Program-made: the position numbers and the translations under genes
Part shown: piece by piece, positions 32,552 to 39,288 of the stretch
Numbering within the stretch: the first letter of the stretch is position 1
Layout of the letters: every line of letters starts with the position of its first letter
The notes under the pieces: generated by a model
What the model saw: the letters and a program-made list of their open reading frames with translations, nothing else
Told to the model about the DNA's origin: nothing
Databases searched by the model: none
Source of the DNA: JAKQHY01 sp034429475
GTDB taxonomy: Bacteria; Chloroflexota; Anaerolineae; B4-G1; SLSP01
Assembly: GCA_034429475.1 (NCBI GenBank)
Contig: DAOUGD010000243.1
Span: forward strand, 1 to 42,824
Length of the DNA stretch: 42,824 nt
Reading direction: 5' to 3'

Positions 32552-33429
32552 ACGCGATACCCCACTTTCCACGCGACCAGCCGCGTTTGCAGGCGCACGA
32601 TGCCCAAAATCAGGTAGTGCAGCCAGCGCGGCGTCTGTTGGGCGTAGTGCTTGCAGTAGAAAATTTCCATCGCCCGCCAAAATTCCACCTGGGCTTTGGG
32701 ACTTTGCTTGCTGGCCGCGCGTTTGACGTGCAATACGGTGACATCGGGATAGTAATAGACCTTCCACCCGGCGGCCTTGATGCGATAGGCCCAGTCCAAA
32801 TCCTCGCCGTACATAAAGAAGGTGTCGTCCAACAGCCCGGCGGACTCGATGGCTTCCCGGCGCACCAGCATGAACGCGCCCACCACGGAATCCACCTCGG
32901 CGGTTTGATGTTCGTCCAGGTAGGTGAGGTTGTAGCGGCCAAAACGCGGGCTTTGGGGGAACAGGCGGGATAACCCCAACAGTCGGTAGAGCGACACTTC
33001 CGGGGAAGGGAAGGCGCGGCGACACGCCAAATCTAGCGAGCCGTCCGGGCGCACCAAACGGGGGCCGGCTACGCCGGCGTCGGGATGCGCCGCCATAAAG
33101 TCCAACATCTTGCGGAACGCCTCCGGGGGAACTTCGGTATCAGGATTCAACAGCAGCGCGTAGCGCGGCGCGGTGGGACACGCCCCGGCGGCGAACCCCA
33201 GGCGTTGTAGCCCTTGATTGTTGGCCGCTGGATACCCTACATTGTCTGTGTTGGCGATCAACTGGATTTGGGGAAACTTGGCGGCGACCAGCGCGGCGCT
33301 GTCGTCTGGCGAATGATTGTCCACCACACACACTTGAAAAGTCACGCCCACGCTTGCCAACACCGTTTCAAGACAACGTTCCAATAAGGCCCGTGTGTTG
33401 TAATTCACAATGACAATTCCCAAATCCAT
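32548..33429 (-). CDS. GT2 family glycosyltransferase (rhamnosyltransferase-like)
   Basis: A 293-residue GT-A enzyme starting MDLGIVIVNYN. Nucleotide-sugar residues lie in VVDNHSPDDS (about 36-45), the metal-binding acidic motif is in LLLNPDTEVP (about 94-103), and VDSVVGAFMLVRREA (about 175-189) and FMYGEDLDWAYRIKAAGW (about 203-220, with the ED catalytic pair) are typical of the WbbL-like rhamnosyltransferase group. It likely adds a second sugar after the initiating transferase. The start at 33429 fits the fold; the upstream MPEC start is less likely. It is the first gene of the minus-strand cluster GT2 - sugar transferase - methyltransferase - sortase. Confidence 0.92.
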   Translation of the reverse strand: MDLGIVIVNYNTRALLERCLETVLASVGVTFQVCVVDNHSPDDSAALVAAKFPQIQLIANTDNVGYPAANNQGLQRLGFAAGACPTAPRYALLLNPDTEVPPEAFRKMLDFMAAHPDAGVAGPRLVRPDGSLDLACRRAFPSPEVSLYRLLGLSRLFPQSPRFGRYNLTYLDEHQTAEVDSVVGAFMLVRREAIESAGLLDDTFFMYGEDLDWAYRIKAAGWKVYYYPDVTVLHVKRAASKQSPKAQVEFWRAMEIFYCKHYAQQTPRWLHYLILGIVRLQTRLVAWKVGYRV

Positions 33430-33521
33430 AGCGGCTATTCTAGCACAGATAAGAAAAACGTCATTACATTCAGGCACAAACTGCGGTTGATTTCCGCTTG
33501 CGGCCTGCGTACCATGAAACT

Positions 33522-33650
33522 ATGGAACGACACTTTTATAGAGAGGGACTTGGAGTGCGGCGTGTCGCACTGGGATCTTCCATATTTTTGTTAGGGCGAC
33601 TTTTAGACCGCACCTTACGCAGCCTCATGCTTGCTCGGATGGATTTGTAG
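33522..33650 (+). CDS. Possible 42-residue basic protein, or a short RNA gene
   Basis: ATG 33522 to TAG 33650 encodes 42 residues rich in Arg and Leu (SSIFLLGRLLDRTLRSLMLARM). A possible promoter TTGATT-17-TACCAT (33487-33515) would start transcription near the ATG, and an intrinsic terminator follows 6 bases after the stop, before the aminotransferase ribosome binding site. The unit of about 170 bases therefore looks like its own transcript. No SD is seen, so it may be leaderless, or a small RNA containing a GTGCG-GCGTGT-CGCAC hairpin. The gap 33430-33715 holds nothing else. Confidence 0.3.
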   Translation: MERHFYREGLGVRRVALGSSIFLLGRLLDRTLRSLMLARMDL

Positions 33651-33656
33651 CTTATG

Positions 33657-33690
33657 ACAAGCCTGTCACCCAATGACAGGCTTGTTTTAT
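33657..33690 (+). terminator. Intrinsic terminator upstream of the aminotransferase
   Basis: A perfect 12-bp stem ACAAGCCTGTCA/TGACAGGCTTGT with loop CCCAA and a T-run. It could also act as an attenuator of the downstream gene. Confidence 0.85.
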
Positions 33691-33715
33691 TACGATACTC
33701 AATCAGGAGGCGATA

Positions 33716-34945
33716 ATGACTGTAGACACAACCACGGGCGCGACGCCGGTACAATGGGAACGGTTTCTGGCGCGACGCACCCAAAATATGAAAGGCTCGT
33801 CTATCCGGGAACTGCTCAAAATCACGCAGCGGCCGGATGTGATTTCTTTCGGCGGCGGTATGCCGGCCCCGGAACTTTTCCCTGTGCGCGAGATTGAGGA
33901 AGCGTGCAAATATCTCCTGCGCCAGGAAGCCAAACAATCCCTCCAGTACAGCACCACCGAGGGCCACCGTCCCTTGCGCGAGTACCTGGCCGAGTCCATG
34001 TGCCGGTATGGCATTCAACACAGCCCCGACAACATCCTGATCACCACCGGCTCCCAACAGGCTTTAGACCTGATCGGCAAAGTGTTCATTGATGCCGGTT
34101 CCCACGTGCTCACCGGGCGGCCCACCTACCTGGGCGCCATCCAGGCGTGGCGCGCCTACGAAGCCGAATTTGTCACCATCCCCCTGGACGACGACGGGAT
34201 GCAAGTGGACCTGGTGGAGGAGGCCATCCAGAAGACGCCGGTGCGCTTCATCTACATCCTGCCCAATTTCCACAACCCGGCGGGCACCACCGTGCCGGAA
34301 GACCGCCGCCAGCGCCTGGTGGAGATTGCCCGCAAGTATGACTTGATTATCGTCGAGGATGACCCTTACGGCGCGCTGCGCTACGAGGGACAGGATATGC
34401 CGCCCATCGCTTCGATGGCCCCGGAGCGCACGATCTACCTCGGCACGTTCTCCAAGACGATGACGCCGGGGCTGCGCGTCGGCTGGGTGGCCGCGCCGGA
34501 GGAGATCACGTACCGTCTGGTGTTAGCCAAACAGGGCGCCGACCTGCACTCCAGCACTTTCGATCAGATGATTGCCAACGACATCGCCCAACGGGGAATT
34601 CTCCGGGCGCACGTCCGGCAATTGCGCGCGGTCTACCGGGAGCGCCGCGACACGATGCTGGACGCTCTGGCCGAATTTTGGCCCGAAGGGTGCAGTTGGA
34701 CACGCCCGTTAGGCGGGCTGTTCCTGTGGGCCAGGGTGCCGGAGTGCATAGACACCAAGGAGTTCCTCGTAAAGGCACTGGAGAAAAAGGTCGCATTCGT
34801 GCCTGGCGTGGACTTCTTCCCCTACGCTGACGGGGGCCACAATGCTATGCGCCTCAACTTCTCCAACGCCCAACCCGAACAAATCGTCGAGGGCATCCAT
34901 CGCCTGGGGCTGGCGATCAAAGAGGAATTAGCCCACCACGCTTGA
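33716..34945 (+). CDS. PLP-dependent aminotransferase, LysN/2-aminoadipate-type
   Basis: A 409-residue fold-type I aminotransferase. SFGGGMPAPELFP (about 44-56) is the N-terminal motif of the 2-aminoadipate/aromatic aminotransferase group; NFHNPAGTT (about 184-192) and DDPYGALRYEG (about 216-226) contact PLP, and the Schiff-base Lys is in GTFSKTMTPGLRVGW (about 243-257). The C-terminal Arg in MRLNFSNA binds the carboxylate. The family acts on 2-aminoadipate, branched-chain or aromatic amino acids; the true substrate is not readable. AGGAGGCGATA precedes the ATG. No HTH domain is fused (not MocR). Confidence 0.93.
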   Translation: MTVDTTTGATPVQWERFLARRTQNMKGSSIRELLKITQRPDVISFGGGMPAPELFPVREIEEACKYLLRQEAKQSLQYSTTEGHRPLREYLAESMCRYGIQHSPDNILITTGSQQALDLIGKVFIDAGSHVLTGRPTYLGAIQAWRAYEAEFVTIPLDDDGMQVDLVEEAIQKTPVRFIYILPNFHNPAGTTVPEDRRQRLVEIARKYDLIIVEDDPYGALRYEGQDMPPIASMAPERTIYLGTFSKTMTPGLRVGWVAAPEEITYRLVLAKQGADLHSSTFDQMIANDIAQRGILRAHVRQLRAVYRERRDTMLDALAEFWPEGCSWTRPLGGLFLWARVPECIDTKEFLVKALEKKVAFVPGVDFFPYADGGHNAMRLNFSNAQPEQIVEGIHRLGLAIKEELAHHA

Positions 34946-34963
34946 CGGCGCGGGTCAGCCAAA

Positions 34964-34996
34964 ACAGCGGGGCGCACGATGCGCCCCGCTGTTCTT
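34964..34996. terminator. Bidirectional terminator (aminotransferase / rtcB)
   Basis: A perfect 13-bp stem ACAGCGGGGCGCA/TGCGCCCCGCTGT with loop CGA between convergent genes. The T-tract is short (TTCTT). Confidence 0.9.
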
Positions 34997-35023
34997 ATCC
35001 ACCCACGCGCGTTTGACGTTCCA

Positions 35024-36475
35024 CTAACCTTTAATCACCGCCACCGGGTGGACGCGCGCCACCTTCCCCGCCAGCCCGGCGCCGGCCACCGATTCGACCA
35101 CCTGATCCACCTCTTTGTAGGCCATGGGCGCCTCCTCGGCCAGGCCGCGCAGGCTGCCGGTGCGCACCACGATCCCTTGCCGGTTGAGATCCGCCCGCAC
35201 CTGCTCGCCGCGCACAGCGCGGATGGCGGCGTTGCGGCTCATCGTGCGGCCGGCGCCGTGACAGGTGGAGCCGAACGTCTCGCCGAAGCCATCCGCCGTC
35301 CCCACCAGGACGTAGGAGGCTGTGCCCATCGAGCCGGGCACCAGCACGGGCTGGCCGACTTCGCGGTATACGGCCGGCAGATCGGGGTGGCCCGGCGGGA
35401 AGGAGCGCGTGGCGCCCTTGCGATGCACTACGACTTTCAGCGGCTTGCCGTCCACCGCGTGTTCCTCGACTTTGGCGATGTTGTGCGCCACGTCGTAGAC
35501 CTGGTACAAATCGCGGTCGGTCACTTTGCCGGCCAGCACCCGGTCAAACGCCTGGCGGACGAAGTGCGCCAGCACCTGCCGGTTGGCGAAGGCGTAGTTG
35601 GCCGCCGCCGCCATCCCTGCCAGGTATTCCTGGCCTTCCGGCGATTGGACCGGCGCGGCCACCAGTTCCCGGTCAGGAATGGGGATGTTGTAACGACGCG
35701 GCGCGTCTTGGAGCGCGCGGATGGCCTGCTCGCATACCTCGTGGCCCAGACCGCGCGATCCACAGTGGATTTGCACCACGACTTGCCCCAGCCGCAGCCC
35801 AAAGGCGGTCGCCACGTCGACGTTGTAGATTTCGTCTACCACGTCAATTTCGAGGAAGTGGTTGCCCGATCCCAGCGACCCCATCTGCGGGCGGCCCCGC
35901 TCCTTCGCGCGCTTGGGGACCACGTCGGCGCGCGCGCCGGCGATGCGCCCGTAGCTCTCCGTGCGCTCGGCGTCGGCGCGGGTGGCGTAGCCCTTCGAGA
36001 GCGCCCATTCCGTGCCGCGTTCCAGCACGTCGTCCAATTCCTTGTCCGACAACCGCACCGAGCCGTCTTCGCCCACGCCGCTGGGGCACATTTTGAAAAG
36101 TGTGGCGATCAATTCTTCCAGGTATGGCTCAATGTCCTCGTAGTCCATGGCCGACGCCAGCATGCGCACACCGCAGTTGATGTCGTAGCCCACGCCGCCG
36201 GGCGAGACGATGCCGTCGCTGTAGCGGAACGCGGCGACGCCCCCAATCGGGAAGCCGTAGCCCTGGTGCATGTCCGGCATCGCCATCGCGTACCGCACGA
36301 TGCCCGGCAGCATCGCCACGTTGACCAACTGCTCCACCGATTTGTCGCGGAAGGCCATGTCGAAAATCTGCTCGTTGCCGTAGATGCGGGCCGGAACGCG
36401 CATCCGGGCGTCGTAATGTTGGGGTAATTCCCACACGTAATCGCTCAGTTGTTCAAATTGATTCTTCTCCACCAT
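35024..36475 (-). CDS. rtcB: RNA-splicing ligase RtcB
   Basis: A 483-residue RtcB. Characteristic motifs are MPDMHQGYGFPIGGVAAF (about 66-83), GGVGYDINCGVR (about 93-104, metal Cys), SLGSGNHFLEID (about 199-210, guanylate pocket), QIHCGSRGLGHEV (about 236-248) and the catalytic CHGAGR near 402-407, whose His forms the GMP adduct. RtcB joins 2',3'-cyclic phosphate or 3'-phosphate RNA ends to 5'-OH ends and serves tRNA or RNA repair. Archease, its activator, is the next gene upstream on the same strand, 105 bases away, with a hairpin repeat between. GAGGTGTGCT precedes the ATG. Confidence 0.96.
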   Translation of the reverse strand: MVEKNQFEQLSDYVWELPQHYDARMRVPARIYGNEQIFDMAFRDKSVEQLVNVAMLPGIVRYAMAMPDMHQGYGFPIGGVAAFRYSDGIVSPGGVGYDINCGVRMLASAMDYEDIEPYLEELIATLFKMCPSGVGEDGSVRLSDKELDDVLERGTEWALSKGYATRADAERTESYGRIAGARADVVPKRAKERGRPQMGSLGSGNHFLEIDVVDEIYNVDVATAFGLRLGQVVVQIHCGSRGLGHEVCEQAIRALQDAPRRYNIPIPDRELVAAPVQSPEGQEYLAGMAAAANYAFANRQVLAHFVRQAFDRVLAGKVTDRDLYQVYDVAHNIAKVEEHAVDGKPLKVVVHRKGATRSFPPGHPDLPAVYREVGQPVLVPGSMGTASYVLVGTADGFGETFGSTCHGAGRTMSRNAAIRAVRGEQVRADLNRQGIVVRTGSLRGLAEEAPMAYKEVDQVVESVAGAGLAGKVARVHPVAVIKG

Positions 36476-36510
36476 AGCACACCTCGACTTTCTAAAAAAA
36501 TCTCTGTTCT

Positions 36511-36568
36511 GTCAGCAGATTAAGCAGATTTTCAGATTTAATCTGCTGAATCTGCTCAATCTGCTGAC
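36511..36568. repeat. AGCAGATTn-type hairpin repeat between archease and rtcB
   Basis: The left arm has two words (36512-36530) and the right arm three (36539-36567), forming a stem of about 19 bp. The element is inserted in what is probably a single operon. Confidence 0.82.
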
Positions 36569-36580
36569 AAAAAATTGAGC

Positions 36581-36985
36581 TTATGTATCCAACACAATTT
36601 CGGTTTCGTAGCCCTGCGGGGTTTGCTGGACGACGAGGTTGTGGAATGTGGCGGCCTTGACGTAGCCCAGCCGTTCCGGCGCCGGCCCGCCATACACCGT
36701 GGCTTGCAGGTGCGTCGGCGACAGGGATTCAAAGCTGAATTCGGTGAAAACCAGGCCGTTGACCTCGTTCTGATACAGCAACTCGTTGAGCCAATCCACC
36801 AACAGCATCTCCACGTCCAGCGCGTCCAGCGTCACTGCGACGGCACGCTCCGGCCTCACCTGGGCCAAATCGGCGACCAGCGCGAATGTTCCCCGCGCGG
36901 TAGTGATAAACAAGTCCGGCAGATCGTCGGCCCAGATATGCAGCGCCAGGTCGGCGGTATGATCAATTTCTTGCCAGCGTCCCAT
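36581..36985 (-). CDS. Archease, RtcB activator
   Basis: A 134-residue protein with the archease signature DHTADLALHIWADDLPDLF at about 8-26 and the conserved acidic end (ETEIVLDT). EMLLVDWLNELLYQNE (about 59-74) is also typical. Archease promotes guanylation and multiple turnover of RtcB. The linkage with rtcB supports the call strongly. AGGAGACCT precedes the ATG. Confidence 0.95.
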   Translation of the reverse strand: MGRWQEIDHTADLALHIWADDLPDLFITTARGTFALVADLAQVRPERAVAVTLDALDVEMLLVDWLNELLYQNEVNGLVFTEFSFESLSPTHLQATVYGGPAPERLGYVKAATFHNLVVQQTPQGYETEIVLDT

Positions 36986-37012
36986 AGGTCTCCTCTGAAA
37001 ATAAAGACTATT

Positions 37013-37195
37013 TCACGCAAAGGCGCAAAGACGCGAAGTAAAAAACAAGAACTTGGCGAGCTTGGCGTCTTTGCGTGAAATTTTCATCCAACCGCTGGTG
37101 AACCGCAGGGTAATGACGAATTCCTCAGAAAACAGGCTCAACGGATTGAACGGAAAGGATTGTCCGTTAAAATCCGTTGAATCCGTTGAGAAATT
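37013..37195. repeat. Composite repeat cluster between mobB and archease
   Basis: A GCAAAGACGC-type inverted repeat (37013-37080), a 46-base core (37083-37128) and an AACGGATTn-type hairpin (37139-37190). The core matches 18763-18808 in reverse orientation. The hairpin overlaps the last 24 bases of mobB and supplies its stop. Confidence 0.75.
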
Positions 37196-37673
37196 CCTCG
37201 ACAAAGTTAGCCAGAGCCTCCCACGCATCCAGCGCAAAGCAGGGGACGTCCGCGCTCAGGGCGGGGACGTCGGTGACGAAGGCGACGCGACCTGCCAGGT
37301 CGGTCAGCGGCGCGGGATTGTGGGCTGCGCGCACCACTTCGATTTTGGGCCAGGGCGCGCGTTTGAAGCCTTCCAGCAGGATCAGGTCTACGTCGTGAAC
37401 CTGGGCCAGCACCGTTTCCAGCGGCGGCTCGGTCTCGCAGCGGTAGATGTGCGCCACGCGCTCCGGCGTCACCAGGAGGGTCTGCGCCGCGCCTGCGTCC
37501 CACAGGCGGCGCGTGTCCATGCCGGGCACATCGGTGACGATGTCGCGGTGCCACGTGTGCTTGACGACGGCGACGCGGTAGCCCCGCTGCGTCAACCGCG
37601 GGATGAGGGACTCCAGCAGCGTTGTCTTGCCGCTGCCGCTGTGTCCTACGAAAGCCAGGATTGGGATGGGCAT
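37167..37673 (-). CDS. mobB: MobB, molybdopterin-guanine dinucleotide biosynthesis adaptor
   Basis: A 168-residue P-loop protein. Walker A GHSGSGKTTL (about 10-19), VVKHTWH (about 36-42) and DLILLEGFKRAPWPKIEV (about 95-112) are the MobB signature. MobB binds GTP and assists MobA in forming the guanine dinucleotide form of the molybdenum cofactor. No other moco gene is near. The C-terminal LNGFNGF and the stop are encoded by the AACGGATTn repeat, so the natural end may have been overwritten. A repeat also lies between it and the upstream kinase-like gene. Confidence 0.92.
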   Translation of the reverse strand: MPIPILAFVGHSGSGKTTLLESLIPRLTQRGYRVAVVKHTWHRDIVTDVPGMDTRRLWDAGAAQTLLVTPERVAHIYRCETEPPLETVLAQVHDVDLILLEGFKRAPWPKIEVVRAAHNPAPLTDLAGRVAFVTDVPALSADVPCFALDAWEALANFVEEFLNGFNGF

Positions 37674-37691
37674 ACTCGCCTTTAGTTTTTA

Positions 37692-37740
37692 TCAGCAGAT
37701 TGAGCAGATTCAGCAGATTTTAGCTTGAATCTGTTGGCAG
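37692..37740. repeat. AGCAGATTn-type repeat, second arm degenerate
   Basis: Three words at 37692-37719, then a short imperfect complement GAATCTGTTGGCAG (37727-37740), just before the stop of the small P-loop gene. Confidence 0.75.
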
Positions 37741-37743
37741 GCC

Positions 37744-38127
37744 TTAGCTCCGAGCCGAACAGTTTTTCAATTGCGCCATCACTTGCGCAGCGACTTCTTC
37801 CGGCGACAGGGATGAAGTGTCCACGTAAATATTGCAATGTTGGCGGGCGTGGGCCAGGCGCACCTGGCGTTCGGCAGGCCACCATGAGGAAGGTTCTTGT
37901 AATCCCTCTCGTTGGGCCGCCACGGCGAGGCTGACATCCAGGTAGATCAAAAGGTCCGGGTGGGTGATGCGCCGCCACATATCCGGGGCGGCGCAGTGCT
38001 CTTGCATGATTTCCTTCACCGGGTAGCCGCGCGCCCGTAGCGCCCGCGCCAGGGTGGTTTTGCCGGACGAACACGGGCCGACGATCCCGATTAACGGCGC
38101 ACGCTCACCCGGCTCGCTCGCGTCCAT
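37744..38127 (-). CDS. Small P-loop NTPase, kinase-like
   Basis: A 127-residue protein with Walker A GPCSSGKTTL (about 17-26) and a hydrophobic strand LLIYLDVSLAVAAQRE (about 59-74) as in nucleoside/nucleotide or dephospho-CoA kinase folds, but it is much shorter than those (usually over 180) and lacks a clear lid. THPDLLIYLD resembles thymidylate-kinase-like proteins. Its ATG overlaps the stop of the phosphatase gene (TGATG), so they are co-translated. Substrate unknown. Confidence 0.8.
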   Translation of the reverse strand: MDASEPGERAPLIGIVGPCSSGKTTLARALRARGYPVKEIMQEHCAAPDMWRRITHPDLLIYLDVSLAVAAQREGLQEPSSWWPAERQVRLAHARQHCNIYVDTSSLSPEEVAAQVMAQLKNCSARS

Positions 38128-38834
38128 CAGTCGGGCAGCGGCACTTCCACCTGCATCCCGCGCGGGCCGGTGGGTTCCCCTGACTGCACGTGAAGCACGA
38201 GGATGCTGGTGTCGTCGGTGGGGCGGCCATTATCGGCGGCCATGGCGCGTTCCAGCAGGCCATCCGCCAGCGCGAGCGCCGTTGGCGACTCTTGCCAGAC
38301 CGCTTCGAGCGCCTCGGGGATGTCGAATTCGACGCCGCTGCGGCTCCCGGCGTGTTTGAGGCCATCGGTGAAGGCGCAGGCCACCAGTCCCGGCTCCAGG
38401 TAAATGTGATCCACCGTCGGGCGGGTGTTGCGGTAGAAGCCCAACACCGGCGTCTCACTTTCCAGCAATTGCAGGTCGCCGCCGGGGTAGCGCACGTAGA
38501 CGGAAGATTCGCCGCACTGCGTGACGATGAGAGAATGGCTGTCTAATTCCACCGAAAGAACGACGAGCGTCGAGGATACTTTGCCCTGGCGCAGAGCGTA
38601 CAGCATATCATTGGCAGCGCGCGCCGTCGCGCCGTCGCGCACGCCTTCCGCCAGGTCCGAGACAACTTTGCGCACCACGCGGATGCTGATCGCCTTGGCA
38701 GCTTCGCCAGAGCTTTGCCCGTCGGCCAGCACAAACGAGAGGCCGCCATGCGGGCGTTCGATCATCTCCACCGTGTCGCCGCTCTCGCGCACGCCCCACT
38801 TGTTGATTTTACTCACGGCAACCGAAAGATGCAT
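38127..38834 (-). CDS. SpoIIE-type PP2C serine phosphatase
   Basis: A 235-residue single-domain phosphatase. Metal-binding Asp residues appear in FVLADGQSSGEAA (about 34-46), ACAFTDGLKHAG (about 151-162) and PTDDTSILVL (about 206-215), the PPM/SpoIIE pattern. Such enzymes dephosphorylate anti-sigma-factor antagonists or other Ser/Thr phosphoproteins; no partner switch genes (RsbV/RsbW) are in the window. No sensory domain is fused. It starts 11 bases after yajC and shares a base with the next gene, forming yajC-phosphatase-kinase-like. Confidence 0.9.
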   Translation of the reverse strand: MHLSVAVSKINKWGVRESGDTVEMIERPHGGLSFVLADGQSSGEAAKAISIRVVRKVVSDLAEGVRDGATARAANDMLYALRQGKVSSTLVVLSVELDSHSLIVTQCGESSVYVRYPGGDLQLLESETPVLGFYRNTRPTVDHIYLEPGLVACAFTDGLKHAGSRSGVEFDIPEALEAVWQESPTALALADGLLERAMAADNGRPTDDTSILVLHVQSGEPTGPRGMQVEVPLPD

Positions 38835-38845
38835 GATGATTTCCT

Positions 38846-39124
38846 CTAACTTTCGCTGGGATTGGCGCGCTTGCCACTGATGGCGCCGATCAAAATCTCT
38901 ATCTCAACGCCTTCTGCGATCTGTAGACGAGCTATGTTTTTCTCGTGATCAATATGAGTCAGCGTGCCAAGCAGTCCCCCGATGGTCAAGACGCGATCCC
39001 CGACGGCCAGGGCCGCTTCCTGTTGTCGGCGTTGCCGTTGCGCCATCCAACGCGGAATGTATAAAAAGAGCATCATCACTACGAGAAAAACCAGCCAGAT
39101 CCAACTGCCAGAAGTGTCGCCCAT
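38846..39124 (-). CDS. yajC: Preprotein translocase subunit YajC
   Basis: A 92-residue protein: short N-terminus, one membrane helix at about 8-24 (WLVFLVVMMLFLYI), basic stretch RWMAQRQRRQQ, then the conserved beta domain GDRVLTIGGLLGTLTHID (about 42-59). This is the standard YajC layout, an accessory of SecDF-YajC in protein export. AGGAG lies upstream of the ATG. Expression probably comes from the TTGTTT/TATAAT promoter whose start site falls in a perfect palindrome (39164-39177). Confidence 0.93.
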   Translation of the reverse strand: MGDTSGSWIWLVFLVVMMLFLYIPRWMAQRQRRQQEAALAVGDRVLTIGGLLGTLTHIDHEKNIARLQIAEGVEIEILIGAISGKRANPSES

Positions 39125-39163
39125 GGCTATCTCCTACGTTAGAATTCAGGGTTGAGTTAGTAT

Positions 39164-39263
39164 GTTTAACGTTAAACTGATTATACCCTTGAAGGAGGCG
39201 TAAAACAAGTTACTTGAAAGTTGGTCAAACAGCGTTACACTTAGGAGGCGTAAAATCAGTCAC
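39164..39263. promoter_or_regulatory. Divergent promoter/operator region of yajC and the OmpR-type regulator
   Basis: Minus strand: TTGTTT (39208-39203), 17-base spacer, TATAAT (39185-39180). The perfect 14-base palindrome GTTTAAC-GTTAAAC at 39164-39177 covers the expected start site. Plus strand: TTGAAA (39214-39219), 16-base spacer, TACACT (39236-39241). A 20-base direct repeat of the form GGAGGCGTAAAA-nn-AGTnAC occurs at 39193-39212 and 39244-39263, the first over the yajC -35. These look like binding sites, perhaps for the regulator itself. Confidence 0.6.
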
Positions 39264-39288
39264 GTTATGTGTTGCCAGGGGGCCATCC

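Noticed and set aside
34979..36427. A 482-codon open frame on the plus strand opposite rtcB
   Set aside because: It is the mirror of a GC-rich real gene with all RtcB motifs; the frame encodes His/Arg/Val-rich sequence with no domain.
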